A stretch of DNA of 64,000 bases from Siphonobacter sp. SORGH_AS_0500 (GCF_002838835.1 NZ_NHPP01000002.1:186001-250000), one strand, 5' to 3'. Counted from the stretch's first letter, positions 1-8,974 are shown. Notes: generated from the sequence alone by a model not told the origin. Numbers and translations are program-made.

Positions 1-2
1 AG

Positions 3-389
3 CCGGAAGATTATAAGATTGGCATTCATGCTCCGAAAGTGATTGCTCGTCGCCAGTCGGCGAAGGGCGAGGTGTATGCTAACTTCTTTCAGGGCAGTGA
101 AAAAGATCAACTGGAATATCGGCTGGATGATGGAAGTTGGAAAGCCATGACCCAGGTGGCAGAACCCGACCCCGTCATGCTGAAAACTCGCTTACGCTGG
201 GATGAGGCTACGGAACCTTTGAAGGGGATGCGTCCATCCAATCCGGTAACCTGTACGCACTTATGGAAGGCAGCTCTGCCCGGTAATATGGCGGAAGGCA
301 ATCATACGATTGAGGTTCGGGCGAAAGATGCCTATGGTCGTACGTTCACCAATACACAAAAAATACAGGTTGTCGCTTCGGCTGAATAA
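3..389 (+). CDS. C-terminal part of a calcineurin-like metallophosphoesterase (partial)
   Basis: The frame is already open at the first bases and ends at TAA 387-389, so only about the last 128 residues are present. They read as a beta-rich C-terminal domain: a stretch with VYANFF, an EYRLDDG strand, HLWKAALP, then GNHTIEVRAKDAYGRTF. This HxW...LxxGxHxIxVxAxDxxGxxF pattern is what I associate with the C-terminal domain of Bacteroidota calcineurin-like phosphoesterases, which follows an N-terminal metallophosphatase domain lying outside the window. The catalytic metal ligands cannot be seen, so activity cannot be judged. A rho-independent terminator follows 22 bases downstream. It could also be the terminal domain of another secreted enzyme that carries the same beta-sandwich. 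Confidence 0.6.
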   Translation, partial: PEDYKIGIHAPKVIARRQSAKGEVYANFFQGSEKDQLEYRLDDGSWKAMTQVAEPDPVMLKTRLRWDEATEPLKGMRPSNPVTCTHLWKAALPGNMAEGNHTIEVRAKDAYGRTFTNTQKIQVVASAE

Positions 390-410
390 CCATGGATTGA
401 TGTAAAATTA

Positions 411-442
411 AAATCCCGGAAGCTCAGCTTTCGGGATTTTTT
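411..442 (+). terminator. Rho-independent terminator after the phosphoesterase
   Basis: AAATCCCG (411-418) pairs with CGGGATTT (432-439), with further AAG/CTT pairing inside, and is followed by a T run. It sits just behind the stop at 389. The rest of the gap to 661 holds no gene; around 490-515 there is a reverse-oriented copy of the dispersed CGCTCTGGATGACAG motif seen near 35.9 kb. Confidence 0.8.
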
Positions 443-661
443 GTTGATTTAGGAGCGACTGCCTAAACGTGAATAATTTCTCCGATTCTGTCATCCAGAG
501 CGACTGCGAGGGGTCATGGAAAACTTTAATAATCCCAAATCGTCACCATTGGTGAAGGTTTGGGAAGCAGACTCTGAGTCTTGGACGGTCTCTGAAAGGA
601 AAATAGATCAATCATACCCGTACTCTGATTCAATCAAACTACGGGCATGATCAGAAGGTAT

Positions 662-1129
662 TTACGAAATCTTCGAATGATGCTGATAGGTCATGTAAGT
701 ATGGGGAATGCCGTCTTCGATATATTCCATTCCCGTAGAGATAAAGCCTAAAGAAGTATAGAACTTCACCAGATGGGTCTGAGCTCCAATTTTAATCATG
801 TGTGGACCAAACAGGCGGCGGCAGTAGGCAATGGAAGCTTCCATCAAACGCTTGCCTAAACCTGAACTACGAACGGCAGGAGAGGTAACTACGCGGCCAA
901 TGGCTGTATAGCCTTTAAAACAAACGTCGCGATCAAACAGACGGGTGTAAGCAATAAGCTTTCCGGTGTCGTCATCCTTGCCCAGGCAATGCCAGGCTTT
1001 GGGGTCGTTTCCGTCAATATCCTGATAAGGGCAATTCTGTTCAACCACAAACACTTCGGAACGAAGTGCTAAAATTTCATACAATTCCTGGACGGTGAGT
1101 TCGTGAAATTGCTTTAAGTCAAATTGCAT
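662..1129 (-). CDS. elaA: ElaA-type GNAT N-acetyltransferase
   Basis: A 155-residue single-domain acetyltransferase. The N-terminus has the ElaA signature: LTVQELYEILALRSEVFVVEQ followed by CPYQDIDGNDPKAWH in two consecutive blocks (residues about 11-47). The acetyl-CoA binding motif A is visible as IGRVVTSPAVRSSGLGKRLM (about 77-96), and the C-terminal YTSLGF (about 128-133) is the usual motif-B end. ElaA proteins are cytoplasmic GNATs whose acceptor is not established. Transcription is leftward, after the SDR gene (1187-1930) with a 57-base gap, so the two may be cotranscribed. Length matches the family. The start is the only methionine that keeps the full N-terminal signature. Confidence 0.88.
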   Translation of the reverse strand: MQFDLKQFHELTVQELYEILALRSEVFVVEQNCPYQDIDGNDPKAWHCLGKDDDTGKLIAYTRLFDRDVCFKGYTAIGRVVTSPAVRSSGLGKRLMEASIAYCRRLFGPHMIKIGAQTHLVKFYTSLGFISTGMEYIEDGIPHTYMTYQHHSKIS

Positions 1130-1186
1130 AGATGGAGAAGATACGTTAAGAATAGGGGATTCTAAAAAGACAGTGCCGAAGTATTT

Positions 1187-1930
1187 TTAATAAGGAGAAG
1201 GACTTACGCTGGTCCAGCCGCCGTCTACCACGAGTGTCTGGCCCGTAATATGACCCGCTTCGGGCGAAGTTAAGAACAGGACTGCTGCTGCAATGTCTGC
1301 TACCGTAGCGGGTTTTTTCAGAGGCGTAATCCGCGACCAGGTGGAGGTATAATCTGGGTCATCGAGTGTTCGTTCGGTGAGGGTTGCTCCGGGAGCTACG
1401 CAGTTGATCGTGATACCATAGGGCGAAAGCTCCGTTACCAGTGACTTCGCCAACATTTGAAGGGCTGCTTTGGTCATGCCATATGCTGCAAGATACGCAT
1501 GCGATTGCTGTCCTGTTACCGAAGACATCAATAAAATTCGTCCACCCTGACCTTGGCTTCGCATTTGTAAGGCGGCCTGTTGCGTGAGAAAAAAGTTACC
1601 CCGAATATTGAGATCCAGCAGTTTTTGAAGGGAGTCGGGCTGGTACTCAAAGAAGTCGCCGAAGGTAGTGATTCCCGCGTTGGCTACTAAAATATCCAGC
1701 GATCCAAACCGGGTAACTGCGGTTTGAACCAGTCGTTTGATGAATTCAACATCGGAAGCGTCGCCCGCTAGAATCTGACAATTTCCGCCTTCTGACCGAA
1801 TTCGGGCCGCCGCATGCTGAGCCATGATTTCGTCAATGTCATTCAGCAAAACGGAAGCTCCGCGAAGAGCCATTTGCCGACAAATTTCAAAACCAATGCC
1901 CTGAGCGGCTCCGGTAACAATAACATTCAT
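1187..1930 (-). CDS. SDR family NAD(P)-dependent oxidoreductase
   Basis: A 247-residue classical short-chain dehydrogenase/reductase. The Rossmann glycine motif TGAAQGIG is at residues 6-13, NAG at 84-86, the catalytic serine at about 136-137, and YxxxK at Y150 and K154. The C-terminus has the VDGGWTS ending common to FabG-like SDRs, and an acidic residue after the second beta strand (LLNDID) suggests NAD(H) preference. The substrate cannot be read from sequence: FabG-like sequences act on 3-oxoacyl groups, sugars or steroids. It lies on the minus strand between the large secreted protein and elaA and probably shares a transcript with elaA. Confidence 0.9.
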   Translation of the reverse strand: MNVIVTGAAQGIGFEICRQMALRGASVLLNDIDEIMAQHAAARIRSEGGNCQILAGDASDVEFIKRLVQTAVTRFGSLDILVANAGITTFGDFFEYQPDSLQKLLDLNIRGNFFLTQQAALQMRSQGQGGRILLMSSVTGQQSHAYLAAYGMTKAALQMLAKSLVTELSPYGITINCVAPGATLTERTLDDPDYTSTWSRITPLKKPATVADIAAAVLFLTSPEAGHITGQTLVVDGGWTSVSPSPY

Positions 1931-1986
1931 AGTGTAAAGAGGTATAAAGCGGCTCGTAAAGATAAAGCCTTAACTAAGTAATCATA

Positions 1987-2016
1987 AAAAGAGACGAGTG
2001 TTCACCCGTCTCTTTT
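1987..2016 (-). terminator. Terminator of the large secreted-protein gene
   Basis: AAAAGAGACG (1987-1996) pairs perfectly with CGTCTCTTTT (2007-2016) around a 10-base loop. Read leftward it is followed by T residues and lies just beyond the stop at 2022, so it ends transcription of the 5-kb gene before the SDR gene. Confidence 0.8.
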
Positions 2017-2021
2017 ACAAA

Positions 2022-5000
2022 CTAAAAACCCGTTTTCTTTTCTGCCGGTTTTTTTACCGGAGCGGCTTCTTCGGTTTCTGAAAGCGAAGTAATCTTTTTG
2101 GTTTTGGTAGAATCGCTGGCTACCGGCTTTTTCACCGGAGCCTGCACGATTGCCTTTTTATTCTTCGTTTTGGATTTTTTACTTTTCGGGTCTTCCAGAA
2201 TTTCTTCTACAGGCTGATCGTCCGATTCTGCGGCTACTTTCTCTTCGGTAACGGCTTCTTTTTTAACTGCTTTGGGTTTTTCGCCCGTAACCTGTTGATG
2301 GGCTTCTGTCGGCTCTGCTTTTTCCTCTTTGGGCTGAGCCGCTACAACGGGTTTCGGTTTACGGGGCTGACTGCTCGAACGAGGGCGATACATGGTGCTG
2401 AAACGGTCTACGAAGTTATTTTTATCTTCCTCCGAAGCGATTCTGATTTTATTATCCTTGCCCGTTTTAGCCTGTAACTGTCCGTTGAAATCCTGATCCG
2501 AACTATACACTTCCGTAGTGCCCTGAACCAATGCCAGGTAATACCAGACATCTGGATTTAGCTCAAGGTAGAAGAACAAGTCATCCATACCACCTGGATT
2601 TTTCCGAATTTCCAAGGCTCCGTCAAACTGCCCGTTAATGTCGGTGGTACCGAGGTTAGACACCCCAATTTTACCAACATTATAAAAGGCCTGATTTTCG
2701 GGATTATAACGCATACTCAGATTAGATAACACCGCTGTAGCTGCAAATTTCGGCGAAAGGGAAGCCAGCGGAACGTTCGCTCCATTGGTCGATTTCTGCG
2801 TGAATTGTTCGGCAGTTTTGCCACCTGCCACGTTTGCAATTTTCAGTAATAAACGATCAAAGTCGGGCTCGGCGGCTTCCTCGCTAATCTTTTCGTCCAG
2901 ATTGGTTTTGACAATTTTGTCTCCGGCAATGTTCATCACCGCAGCCGGAATGGACGTATTCAATACTAACAAGGTATTGAAAAGATACTTGGTGGAATCG
3001 GGAACGAGCCGTGCGTAACCTGCCGACTGTACGGCTGTAGCCGGCGAGAATAACTGAATAGGCCCTTCAAACGTAATTATCTTTTTATTGTCATTGAGAA
3101 CGTATTTCGGACCTTCCAGTGTTTCGTCATTCGCCCGAACGTCGCTGGCAATTGTTAATTGATTCGTCTTGACATCATCCCGCAAACGACCACTGGCGGT
3201 GAAAATATCCGCATCCTGAGGATTAACTTTTGGTGAAAGGAAACTCAGGTATAAACCTTCGCCACCAAAGTGCAGACCCGTATACAGAGGGGTCTGACCA
3301 TCTTCGGCTTTCAGGCCATCCACGCTCAAACTCAGACTGTCACCCGTAGAACCTTCGAAGGGAATCCAGGAGGGCTCGGCAATTTTACTTTTCAGGCGTG
3401 TTTGAATGGCTCCCTTGAAGGTGAGGCCCGGATTGGCCGCTACCATCGTGATATCGCCTTTGTAAGCCAGTCGGGGCGTGAGCAGGAAGTTATTCTCTTC
3501 GCTAACTCCTGAGCGGGCCACTGTTCCATAGCTCAGACCGGAATGAACGGTTTTTTCGGCTTTATTCTTACGACTTGGTTTAGCCGAAGCAACGGCCTGA
3601 CTGTTAGTGACTTCCCGGAATTCGAAGGCATCAATTTTTAACTTAGTCGTATCGCCTTTGGAACGGATGTATTGGTAAATCGCATCCCCTTCGAATTTCT
3701 TAGCTGAAAGAATCTGAATATTTCCGTCGGATAAATGGTGGAATTCATTAACCGTATCCGCCACTACGCGAGCCTTTTTCAACGGAATCATTTCTGCATC
3801 CTGTTTGATGGATACCAGCCCTTTGTTAGGAATGATCTTGGCATCCGCTGACTTGATGTAAGGAACTCCCTTAATATTCAACGTCATTTTATCAATTTCG
3901 TACAGTGCTTCCGCTCCATTAAAGGCCAGCCCCTCCTGCGATGGATTCGTCGAAATGAAAGTCGAACTGTTTACATTACCTTTCATGGTAATTGTCTTTT
4001 TGGCAATGTCCCAGTCGGCCCGGTTAATGGTAGTAGTGTAAGCCGCGTAAGGGAAAAACAGACTTGACGAATCTTCCAGCGTCGCGTTTTTGGGCGTTTG
4101 AATGAGGGCATTCTGAGCTGCTGTATTGAAGGTGACGTCTACAGCCCGGCCCAACAGGGCAGGTTTCTCCCCAGTGCCAATCTGAATCTGAGCCCGTTGA
4201 GCAATGAACTGGTTTTTGTTAAAGGAGAAATTTTCGGAGCTAATTTCCGAATCTTTTCGCTTCATTACCCCTTCGCCAAACAGTCCGGTAGAACGCACTA
4301 ATAAGCTTCCTTTCAGTTGTGAACTTCCATTATAAAAGTCCAGCGAACTTTCTTTTTCTGTAATAACCAGGCTATCTACCTTAGGTAACCATTTCATTTC
4401 GTAGGATTTGAAAGCTACTTCGGGGAAATAAGCTTTGCCAACGGTTCCTTCCTTAATACGCCCGGAAGTACCCGTAAAGCTAACGACCGAGTCGGGGGTT
4501 AACACAAACTGTTTGCCTTCCAGCGAGGTCGTCAACGTGCTTAAAACACCATCGGCTTTCAGTCCATTATTGTCCATCGTTAGCGTGCCGGTTACTTTCA
4601 GATTACCCTTGCCTTCGTACAGTTTCAGGCCCGCTTCGGGGACTTTATAGGCAAAGCCGAGGGAGTTATCGGGCATGGTAATCAACTTCGTCTGAATGGG
4701 GGGCAGAACGCCATCGGAGTAGAAGGTTCCTGAAAACTCAATGTCCTTACTTGTTAAGCTGTCCTGATCAATTTTGGGAATTTTGAAGTAAACCTTTCGG
4801 TTATACGCTCCGGCGAGTCGGGTGGTATCATCAAAGTAGATGTTAACCCCATCCTGCACAACCAGTCGCGGAGCACTGGGTTTTTTCCCGGATTTATTAT
4901 TGGGCTTTCCGAGGTAAAGTTTACCCGAACCGTATTTCAAATCCTGACCAATTTCCTTCGAGTTTTTCTTTCCTTTCATCTGTTGAGGAACGAAGGTTAC

Positions 5001-7025
5001 GGTATCAAGTTTATCGAGATTTACGTAAAACTGCTCGTAATTAAAATTAAGATCGCGGCCTTTAAAGCGGAAATTATCCAGCTTCATTTCGCCATTGAAA
5101 ACAAACGAGCGGTTTTTACCTACCCGAACTACCTTGTCGGCGGGACGAATGAAAATCTTCAGTGAATCACTTACTTTGAAGGGAGCTACACCGCGAATAG
5201 TCAGGAAGTTATCTTTGAAATTGATGGAAGCATTGGCTAAACTATCCCGATCAGAACCAGCCTGTGTGGAGAGAATGGCGAGGTTATCAAAATCCTTTTT
5301 CGCCAAGGCTACCTGCAAGTAATGTTGACCTTTCGAGCTGAGCCTGACCTGATCGGTATCAGGATTATAGTCAATAAAACCTTGCTCAATGGGCGGAATC
5401 AAAGCGTCCCGCATAAGCTTGCCATCGCGTTTGTAATGAGCCGCGAGTTCGTCCACGGTAATAGCCGAAATGCCTTTTTGCTTGAGGCAATTAGCCAGAA
5501 TGGTAACGGGGTGAAACCCCTGCGGACTGGTCAGTTTTTCGTATTGGGTGGATTCATAATAATCCACCGATTCGAATCGGGCAGGGACGGCATTTTGTCC
5601 TGAAATAATATCAAACTCCAGGTGTTTGCTGGGTAAACTCCATTTGGCCGCATCGGCCCGAATGGCAAATCCGTGATAACTATCGCTGAAGGATGCACTG
5701 CGATACCCCCCGCGTTCCTGACGAGCCAGACGCAACTGCTTGGTCTGCGTGTTATACGTCATGCGAATGGACGGGTGCGTAAGTGTATCGCCCGTGGGAT
5801 AATAGCCCGTAAACTGCACTGCGGGGCTGTAAATCAGTGAATCACTTAACTCAAAACCTTTACTCTGTGCTTTGAAGGCTACTTGCCCATCCTGCTGAAC
5901 GGTAATAATAGCTCGTTTCCCATTGGCGGCAGCACCATAAGCTTTCGACCCAATGAGAGCAAAACCTCCGCGATACGTAAGGTCTTTCCCCAGGTTTTTG
6001 ATTTCTACATCCGCCTCTTCTGACTGAAACTGAGGCTGGGTGATAGGTGCATTCGCGTGACGCTTCCGGCTTTCAAATCGGAAGTTTCCTTTCACGGGGG
6101 TACTCAACCGTTCTTTATAGGTCAGTGTGGCTTCATCGGCGAATAATCGTGGCGTCTTTACTAAAATTTTATAGGATTTCAGATCAACGCCCGCCTGATT
6201 CAATTCCCCAATATTCCAGGTATAATGACCTGACTTACCATAGATTAATCCTTCTTTGATCCCTAAACTCAGCGTCGCTTTGTCAACCACAAACGAATCC
6301 TGAGCAGTGACCATCGAAAAGGAAGCATCCTGTAAATCAAGTACGGGCCCGGCAGCGAGCGTTTGGGGCTGTGGAAGAGCCTTAACGGCCTCGGTAACGG
6401 CTACGGGCGTGTCCCAACTGGAATCATCCCAGCTAGTAGTATTGCCCCAGCCATCATCCGTAGGCTCATCAGCGGGTTTGTTTTCGGTAGGAGTGGCGGG
6501 TTTGGCCGCCTCGTCCGTTTTTGAAGTGCGATAATCGAGCGGCTGGTCAATGAAACGAAAATTAAATTTGCCGCCTGAAGTATAAAGCTTATTAAAGTTT
6601 GACGTAAAAAGTTGTCGAGAAGTTAAAAACAGCCGCGAAAAATTGAGGTAACTAAGATAGCCTTTGCTATCGCTGGACTTAAAGGTTTTTTCGGTGACTG
6701 TTAGGAAGTTACTTAAATCCGTGCCCTTCATTTGCTGCGTCTGCACGGCTGCGTTCAAAGCCTGAAACCAGGGTAGCAAATAAGGCGGCTGCTTCATATT
6801 TTTCGCAATCATAGCTTTAGTAAGAGCCATTACCTGCGTTTTCTGATCTGAACTCATGCTGGCCCAGGCCGTATTGAAGTCGGCTCCCAACTGAGCTTGC
6901 CCAAACGAGGTCAGAACAGTCTGAACGTCCTGAGCAAAAGGCTCGGGCTGATCGGAAAATTTAACCTGCTGAGCCAATGAAACATGCATCGTCAGGCAAA
7001 AAATAAAAAGTAGTGCTACTCGCAT
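2022..7025 (-). CDS. Very large secreted protein of unknown function (about 1,667 aa)
   Basis: I do not recognise the family. The protein starts with a signal peptide (MRVALLFIFCLTMHVSLAQ). I chose this ATG at 7025 over the upstream ATG at 7049 because the latter adds a hydrophilic octapeptide before the signal; both are possible. After a short helical segment comes a long region of alternating polar and hydrophobic residues rich in Y, F, G and K, with recurrent phrases such as LxIxGxxxxxVSDSLxxxxRP and YxGKxGxYTW. This looks like extended beta structure resembling OstA/AsmA/TamB-like or beta-solenoid proteins, although I see no diagnostic motif. A linker near residue 185 is rich in P, T, E, D and W. 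The last ~130 residues are a Lys/Pro/Glu/Ala tail ending in KKTGF. It lies alone between prmA and the SDR gene with terminators on both sides. A periplasmic or envelope-spanning location is inferred from the signal peptide. Confidence 0.8.
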   Translation of the reverse strand: MRVALLFIFCLTMHVSLAQQVKFSDQPEPFAQDVQTVLTSFGQAQLGADFNTAWASMSSDQKTQVMALTKAMIAKNMKQPPYLLPWFQALNAAVQTQQMKGTDLSNFLTVTEKTFKSSDSKGYLSYLNFSRLFLTSRQLFTSNFNKLYTSGGKFNFRFIDQPLDYRTSKTDEAAKPATPTENKPADEPTDDGWGNTTSWDDSSWDTPVAVTEAVKALPQPQTLAAGPVLDLQDASFSMVTAQDSFVVDKATLSLGIKEGLIYGKSGHYTWNIGELNQAGVDLKSYKILVKTPRLFADEATLTYKERLSTPVKGNFRFESRKRHANAPITQPQFQSEEADVEIKNLGKDLTYRGGFALIGSKAYGAAANGKRAIITVQQDGQVAFKAQSKGFELSDSLIYSPAVQFTGYYPTGDTLTHPSIRMTYNTQTKQLRLARQERGGYRSASFSDSYHGFAIRADAAKWSLPSKHLEFDIISGQNAVPARFESVDYYESTQYEKLTSPQGFHPVTILANCLKQKGISAITVDELAAHYKRDGKLMRDALIPPIEQGFIDYNPDTDQVRLSSKGQHYLQVALAKKDFDNLAILSTQAGSDRDSLANASINFKDNFLTIRGVAPFKVSDSLKIFIRPADKVVRVGKNRSFVFNGEMKLDNFRFKGRDLNFNYEQFYVNLDKLDTVTFVPQQMKGKKNSKEIGQDLKYGSGKLYLGKPNNKSGKKPSAPRLVVQDGVNIYFDDTTRLAGAYNRKVYFKIPKIDQDSLTSKDIEFSGTFYSDGVLPPIQTKLITMPDNSLGFAYKVPEAGLKLYEGKGNLKVTGTLTMDNNGLKADGVLSTLTTSLEGKQFVLTPDSVVSFTGTSGRIKEGTVGKAYFPEVAFKSYEMKWLPKVDSLVITEKESSLDFYNGSSQLKGSLLVRSTGLFGEGVMKRKDSEISSENFSFNKNQFIAQRAQIQIGTGEKPALLGRAVDVTFNTAAQNALIQTPKNATLEDSSSLFFPYAAYTTTINRADWDIAKKTITMKGNVNSSTFISTNPSQEGLAFNGAEALYEIDKMTLNIKGVPYIKSADAKIIPNKGLVSIKQDAEMIPLKKARVVADTVNEFHHLSDGNIQILSAKKFEGDAIYQYIRSKGDTTKLKIDAFEFREVTNSQAVASAKPSRKNKAEKTVHSGLSYGTVARSGVSEENNFLLTPRLAYKGDITMVAANPGLTFKGAIQTRLKSKIAEPSWIPFEGSTGDSLSLSVDGLKAEDGQTPLYTGLHFGGEGLYLSFLSPKVNPQDADIFTASGRLRDDVKTNQLTIASDVRANDETLEGPKYVLNDNKKIITFEGPIQLFSPATAVQSAGYARLVPDSTKYLFNTLLVLNTSIPAAVMNIAGDKIVKTNLDEKISEEAAEPDFDRLLLKIANVAGGKTAEQFTQKSTNGANVPLASLSPKFAATAVLSNLSMRYNPENQAFYNVGKIGVSNLGTTDINGQFDGALEIRKNPGGMDDLFFYLELNPDVWYYLALVQGTTEVYSSDQDFNGQLQAKTGKDNKIRIASEEDKNNFVDRFSTMYRPRSSSQPRKPKPVVAAQPKEEKAEPTEAHQQVTGEKPKAVKKEAVTEEKVAAESDDQPVEEILEDPKSKKSKTKNKKAIVQAPVKKPVASDSTKTKKITSLSETEEAAPVKKPAEKKTGF

Positions 7026-7138
7026 AAGACTAAAGGGTTGGCCTTCCATACCCTGGAAAACAGTCGAAAGCTATTTCTGTTTCCAGTACGATTCTTTTCT
7101 TAAACGTGAAACTGAAGGGTTTTCGCCAAGAAGGCAAC

Positions 7139-7173
7139 AAAAAAAGCTTCAATAATACCATTGAAGCTTTTTT
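7139..7173 (-). terminator. Strong terminator downstream of prmA
   Basis: A 14-bp perfect stem, AAAAAAGCTTCAAT pairing with ATTGAAGCTTTTTT, around a short loop, with A/T runs on both flanks so it could work in both directions. It lies between the prmA stop (7213) and the start of the large secreted-protein gene. Confidence 0.85.
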
Positions 7174-7212
7174 TGTATTGATTATGAATGACTTATGTTT
7201 GAAAATGGACGA

Positions 7213-8052
7213 TTAAACCACATACGTGAAACGAGCGGCTGCCCAGCCATTTCGGGTTTTAGTAACGGCTAATTCCAGACCAACGGACTGTGCAACGGTT
7301 TCAATCTCAGGCAAATCCTGTTCGTAAAAACCACTGACGACCAAAACCCCACCGGGTTTCATGAACTCCTTATAGATGGGAATTTCCCGTAAAAGAATAT
7401 TCCGGTTAATATTGGCCAGAACAACATCATACAAGGCGGCGGGTTCGTCTTCAATAGTGCCCTGACGAACGTGAACGATATCGTTTAAATGGTTGAGAGC
7501 TACGTTTTCAATGGCGTTTTCGGTAGCCCATTCTTCAATGTCAAAGGCAGAAACGTAGGACGCTCCGCGTAATCCGGCCATGATAGCCAGAATGCCCGTG
7601 CCCGAACCCACGTCCAGCACCAGCTTATCTTCCTGATCAATTTCCAGTTGATGAGCCAGCATCATCCAGGTAGTTTCGTGATGACCCGTGCCGAAAGACA
7701 TTTTGGGATTAATAACGATCTGATACTCAAAACTAGAGGCATCCAGTTCGTGGAAGCTGGCCCGAACCAGCACGCGGCCCTCGACGTCGATAGGCGTGTA
7801 GTTTTTCTCCCACTCCGCATTCCAGTTTTCTTTTTCGATAAACTTGATGGAATACTCCAGCGGGCCAGTAATGGATTCATACCGCTGAATGATCTCCTGA
7901 ATGGGTTCAGGGTGAAAACCTTCTTCTGGAATGTACGCCAGAATATACGTATCCTCTTCTACGAAGGAATCAAAACCGATTTCTGCCAGTTCAGCCACAA
8001 AAATATCCGCAAAACCCGGCGAAACGTGAAGCTGTAGTTCGTAATAGTTCAT
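7213..8052 (-). CDS. prmA: Ribosomal protein L11 methyltransferase
   Basis: A 279-residue SAM-dependent methyltransferase that trimethylates ribosomal protein L11 in the cytoplasm. The N-terminal substrate-binding domain has the ELAEIGFDSFVEE start typical of PrmA. PKMSFGTGHHETT (116-128) precedes SAM motif I LDVGSGTG (146-153), and NINRNILL (about 214-221) is the PrmA motif IV region. Length fits the family. A TAnnTTTG element (TACCTTTG, 8064-8057 on this strand) ends only four bases before the ATG, so the mRNA may be leaderless or nearly so. It is transcribed leftward and ends at a strong terminator. Note that the N-terminus fits PrmA without any extension, so the start is firm. Confidence 0.95.
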   Translation of the reverse strand: MNYYELQLHVSPGFADIFVAELAEIGFDSFVEEDTYILAYIPEEGFHPEPIQEIIQRYESITGPLEYSIKFIEKENWNAEWEKNYTPIDVEGRVLVRASFHELDASSFEYQIVINPKMSFGTGHHETTWMMLAHQLEIDQEDKLVLDVGSGTGILAIMAGLRGASYVSAFDIEEWATENAIENVALNHLNDIVHVRQGTIEDEPAALYDVVLANINRNILLREIPIYKEFMKPGGVLVVSGFYEQDLPEIETVAQSVGLELAVTKTRNGWAAARFTYVV

Positions 8053-8056
8053 GAGA

Positions 8057-8064
8057 CAAAGGTA
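8057..8064 (-). promoter_or_regulatory. Candidate -7 element of prmA (leaderless mRNA)
   Basis: TACCTTTG on the minus strand matches the Bacteroidota -7 consensus TAnnTTTG and lies four bases upstream of the prmA ATG. No convincing -33 TTG is seen at 19-21 bases, so this is tentative. Confidence 0.35.
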
Positions 8065-8110
8065 GAAAACGAAAAGCCGTTTGTCGTACTAACGGTTCAA
8101 TGTTAATGCA

Positions 8111-8533
8111 TTATAACAACTGTAAGTACATGCGGTTGTCCTTAGCTGAATAAATAAATTTACAGGATTCAAACTTAGGAGATTTAATCTTAGGACGATA
8201 ATTCTGTGAAAAGCAGTAGGGTTCTTTGGGTATTCCCAGAAGATTGGTGTTAAGCTTCCCATCCTTATTTTCATCCTGAAAGATGGCCACCGCGTATTCG
8301 CCGTAAGGTAGATCGTCGGCAAAAAGCGTTGGAGAGGAGCCGCCGTTCGGTTCAAGCGTGTAGGACTTGAAGGGCTTTTTCAGAAATTCATCAGTCTTCC
8401 TGAATACAGCAATTTTAAGTGGAGCACGCGTATTCTTGAGATTGGTAATCGTAATGGCGAGTGGTTCTTGTTTGGGAGGGGATGTCAAACCTAGTGTAAA
8501 AACAAACTGACTGAGAATGAGTAAAACTTTCAT
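8111..8533 (-). CDS. DUF2141 domain secreted protein
   Basis: A 140-residue protein with an N-terminal hydrophobic signal (MKVLLILSQFVFTLGLTS). The body is a beta-sandwich of the DUF2141 type: LAITITNLKN, LKIAVF, LPYGEYAVAIFQDENKDGKLNTN, LGIPKEPYCFS, then FESCKFIY. The phrase AxxxFxDxNxxGKLDxNxxGxPxExxxFS is the family hallmark. These are secreted or periplasmic proteins of unknown function. The gene lies immediately downstream of a strong minus-strand terminator hairpin (8569-8603), so its expression may be controlled by read-through or it may have its own weak promoter (TATACTTT just upstream of the ATG). The 58-base gap to prmA allows cotranscription. Confidence 0.85.
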   Translation of the reverse strand: MKVLLILSQFVFTLGLTSPPKQEPLAITITNLKNTRAPLKIAVFRKTDEFLKKPFKSYTLEPNGGSSPTLFADDLPYGEYAVAIFQDENKDGKLNTNLLGIPKEPYCFSQNYRPKIKSPKFESCKFIYSAKDNRMYLQLL

Positions 8534-8568
8534 AGCGGTAAAGTATACTTTTCAAGTGATTTTGGATT

Positions 8569-8700
8569 AAAAAAAATTGGGCAGTTGCAAAGCCACTGCC
8601 CAATAACGTTCAACCTTCAACCTTTGTCTGTTTTGGATTGAATTGAGATCGCTCTCAAATCCAACCAGACATTCAGACGTCGTTAAACATCCGAACATTA
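8569..8700 (-). ncRNA. Candidate structured RNA or attenuator leader upstream of the DUF2141 gene
   Basis: Read leftward, a TATTTTTG element (8708-8701, matching TAnnTTTG) is followed by a long composite stem: GTCTG/CAGAC, then GGAT/ATCC, then TTGAGA/TCTCAA closed by a GCGA (GNRA) tetraloop, all within 8626-8670. After a short linker a 9-bp terminator stem (TTGGGCAGT/ACTGCCCAA, 8577-8603 on the plus strand) is followed by eight U residues. The terminator ends 36 bases before the DUF2141 ATG. This could be a free sRNA of about 125 nt or a leader with an expression platform. I recognise no known RNA family. The -33 box is poor. Confidence 0.35.
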
Positions 8701-8917
8701 CAAAAATAGATAAATTTATTAAATAATGTTTACGTGTATTGCGTTGTATGCAAATAACTATGATTCTGTTAATCGAATTATTATCGGAATATTATTTTGA
8801 TTATCAGTATATAATTAGCATTATATACTGAGGTATTGAATTAATAGGCTATAAAAATAATATAATTGTTGTTACACATAATATAAAATTCTGTGAACCG
8901 TTGGATAAATACTTAAG

Positions 8918-8950
8918 ACTTACACCTGAAGTATTCATCAAGGTGTAAGT
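8918..8950 (-). terminator. 10-bp perfect hairpin after the Ser/Thr-rich lipoprotein gene
   Basis: ACTTACACCT (8918-8927) pairs perfectly with AGGTGTAAGT (8941-8950), starting 25 bases past the stop at 8975 on the minus strand. There is no clean U run, so it may be a weak terminator or an RNA 3' end protector. The flanking region 8604-8974 has no gene and is very AT-rich between 8700 and 8900. Confidence 0.5.
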
Positions 8951-8974
8951 CCAGGGGTGCTTTGACGACCAGAA

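Noticed and set aside
2295-6534. Several open frames opposite the large secreted-protein gene
   Set aside because: They are antisense shadows with no domains; the minus-strand frame is one continuous 1,667-codon gene.
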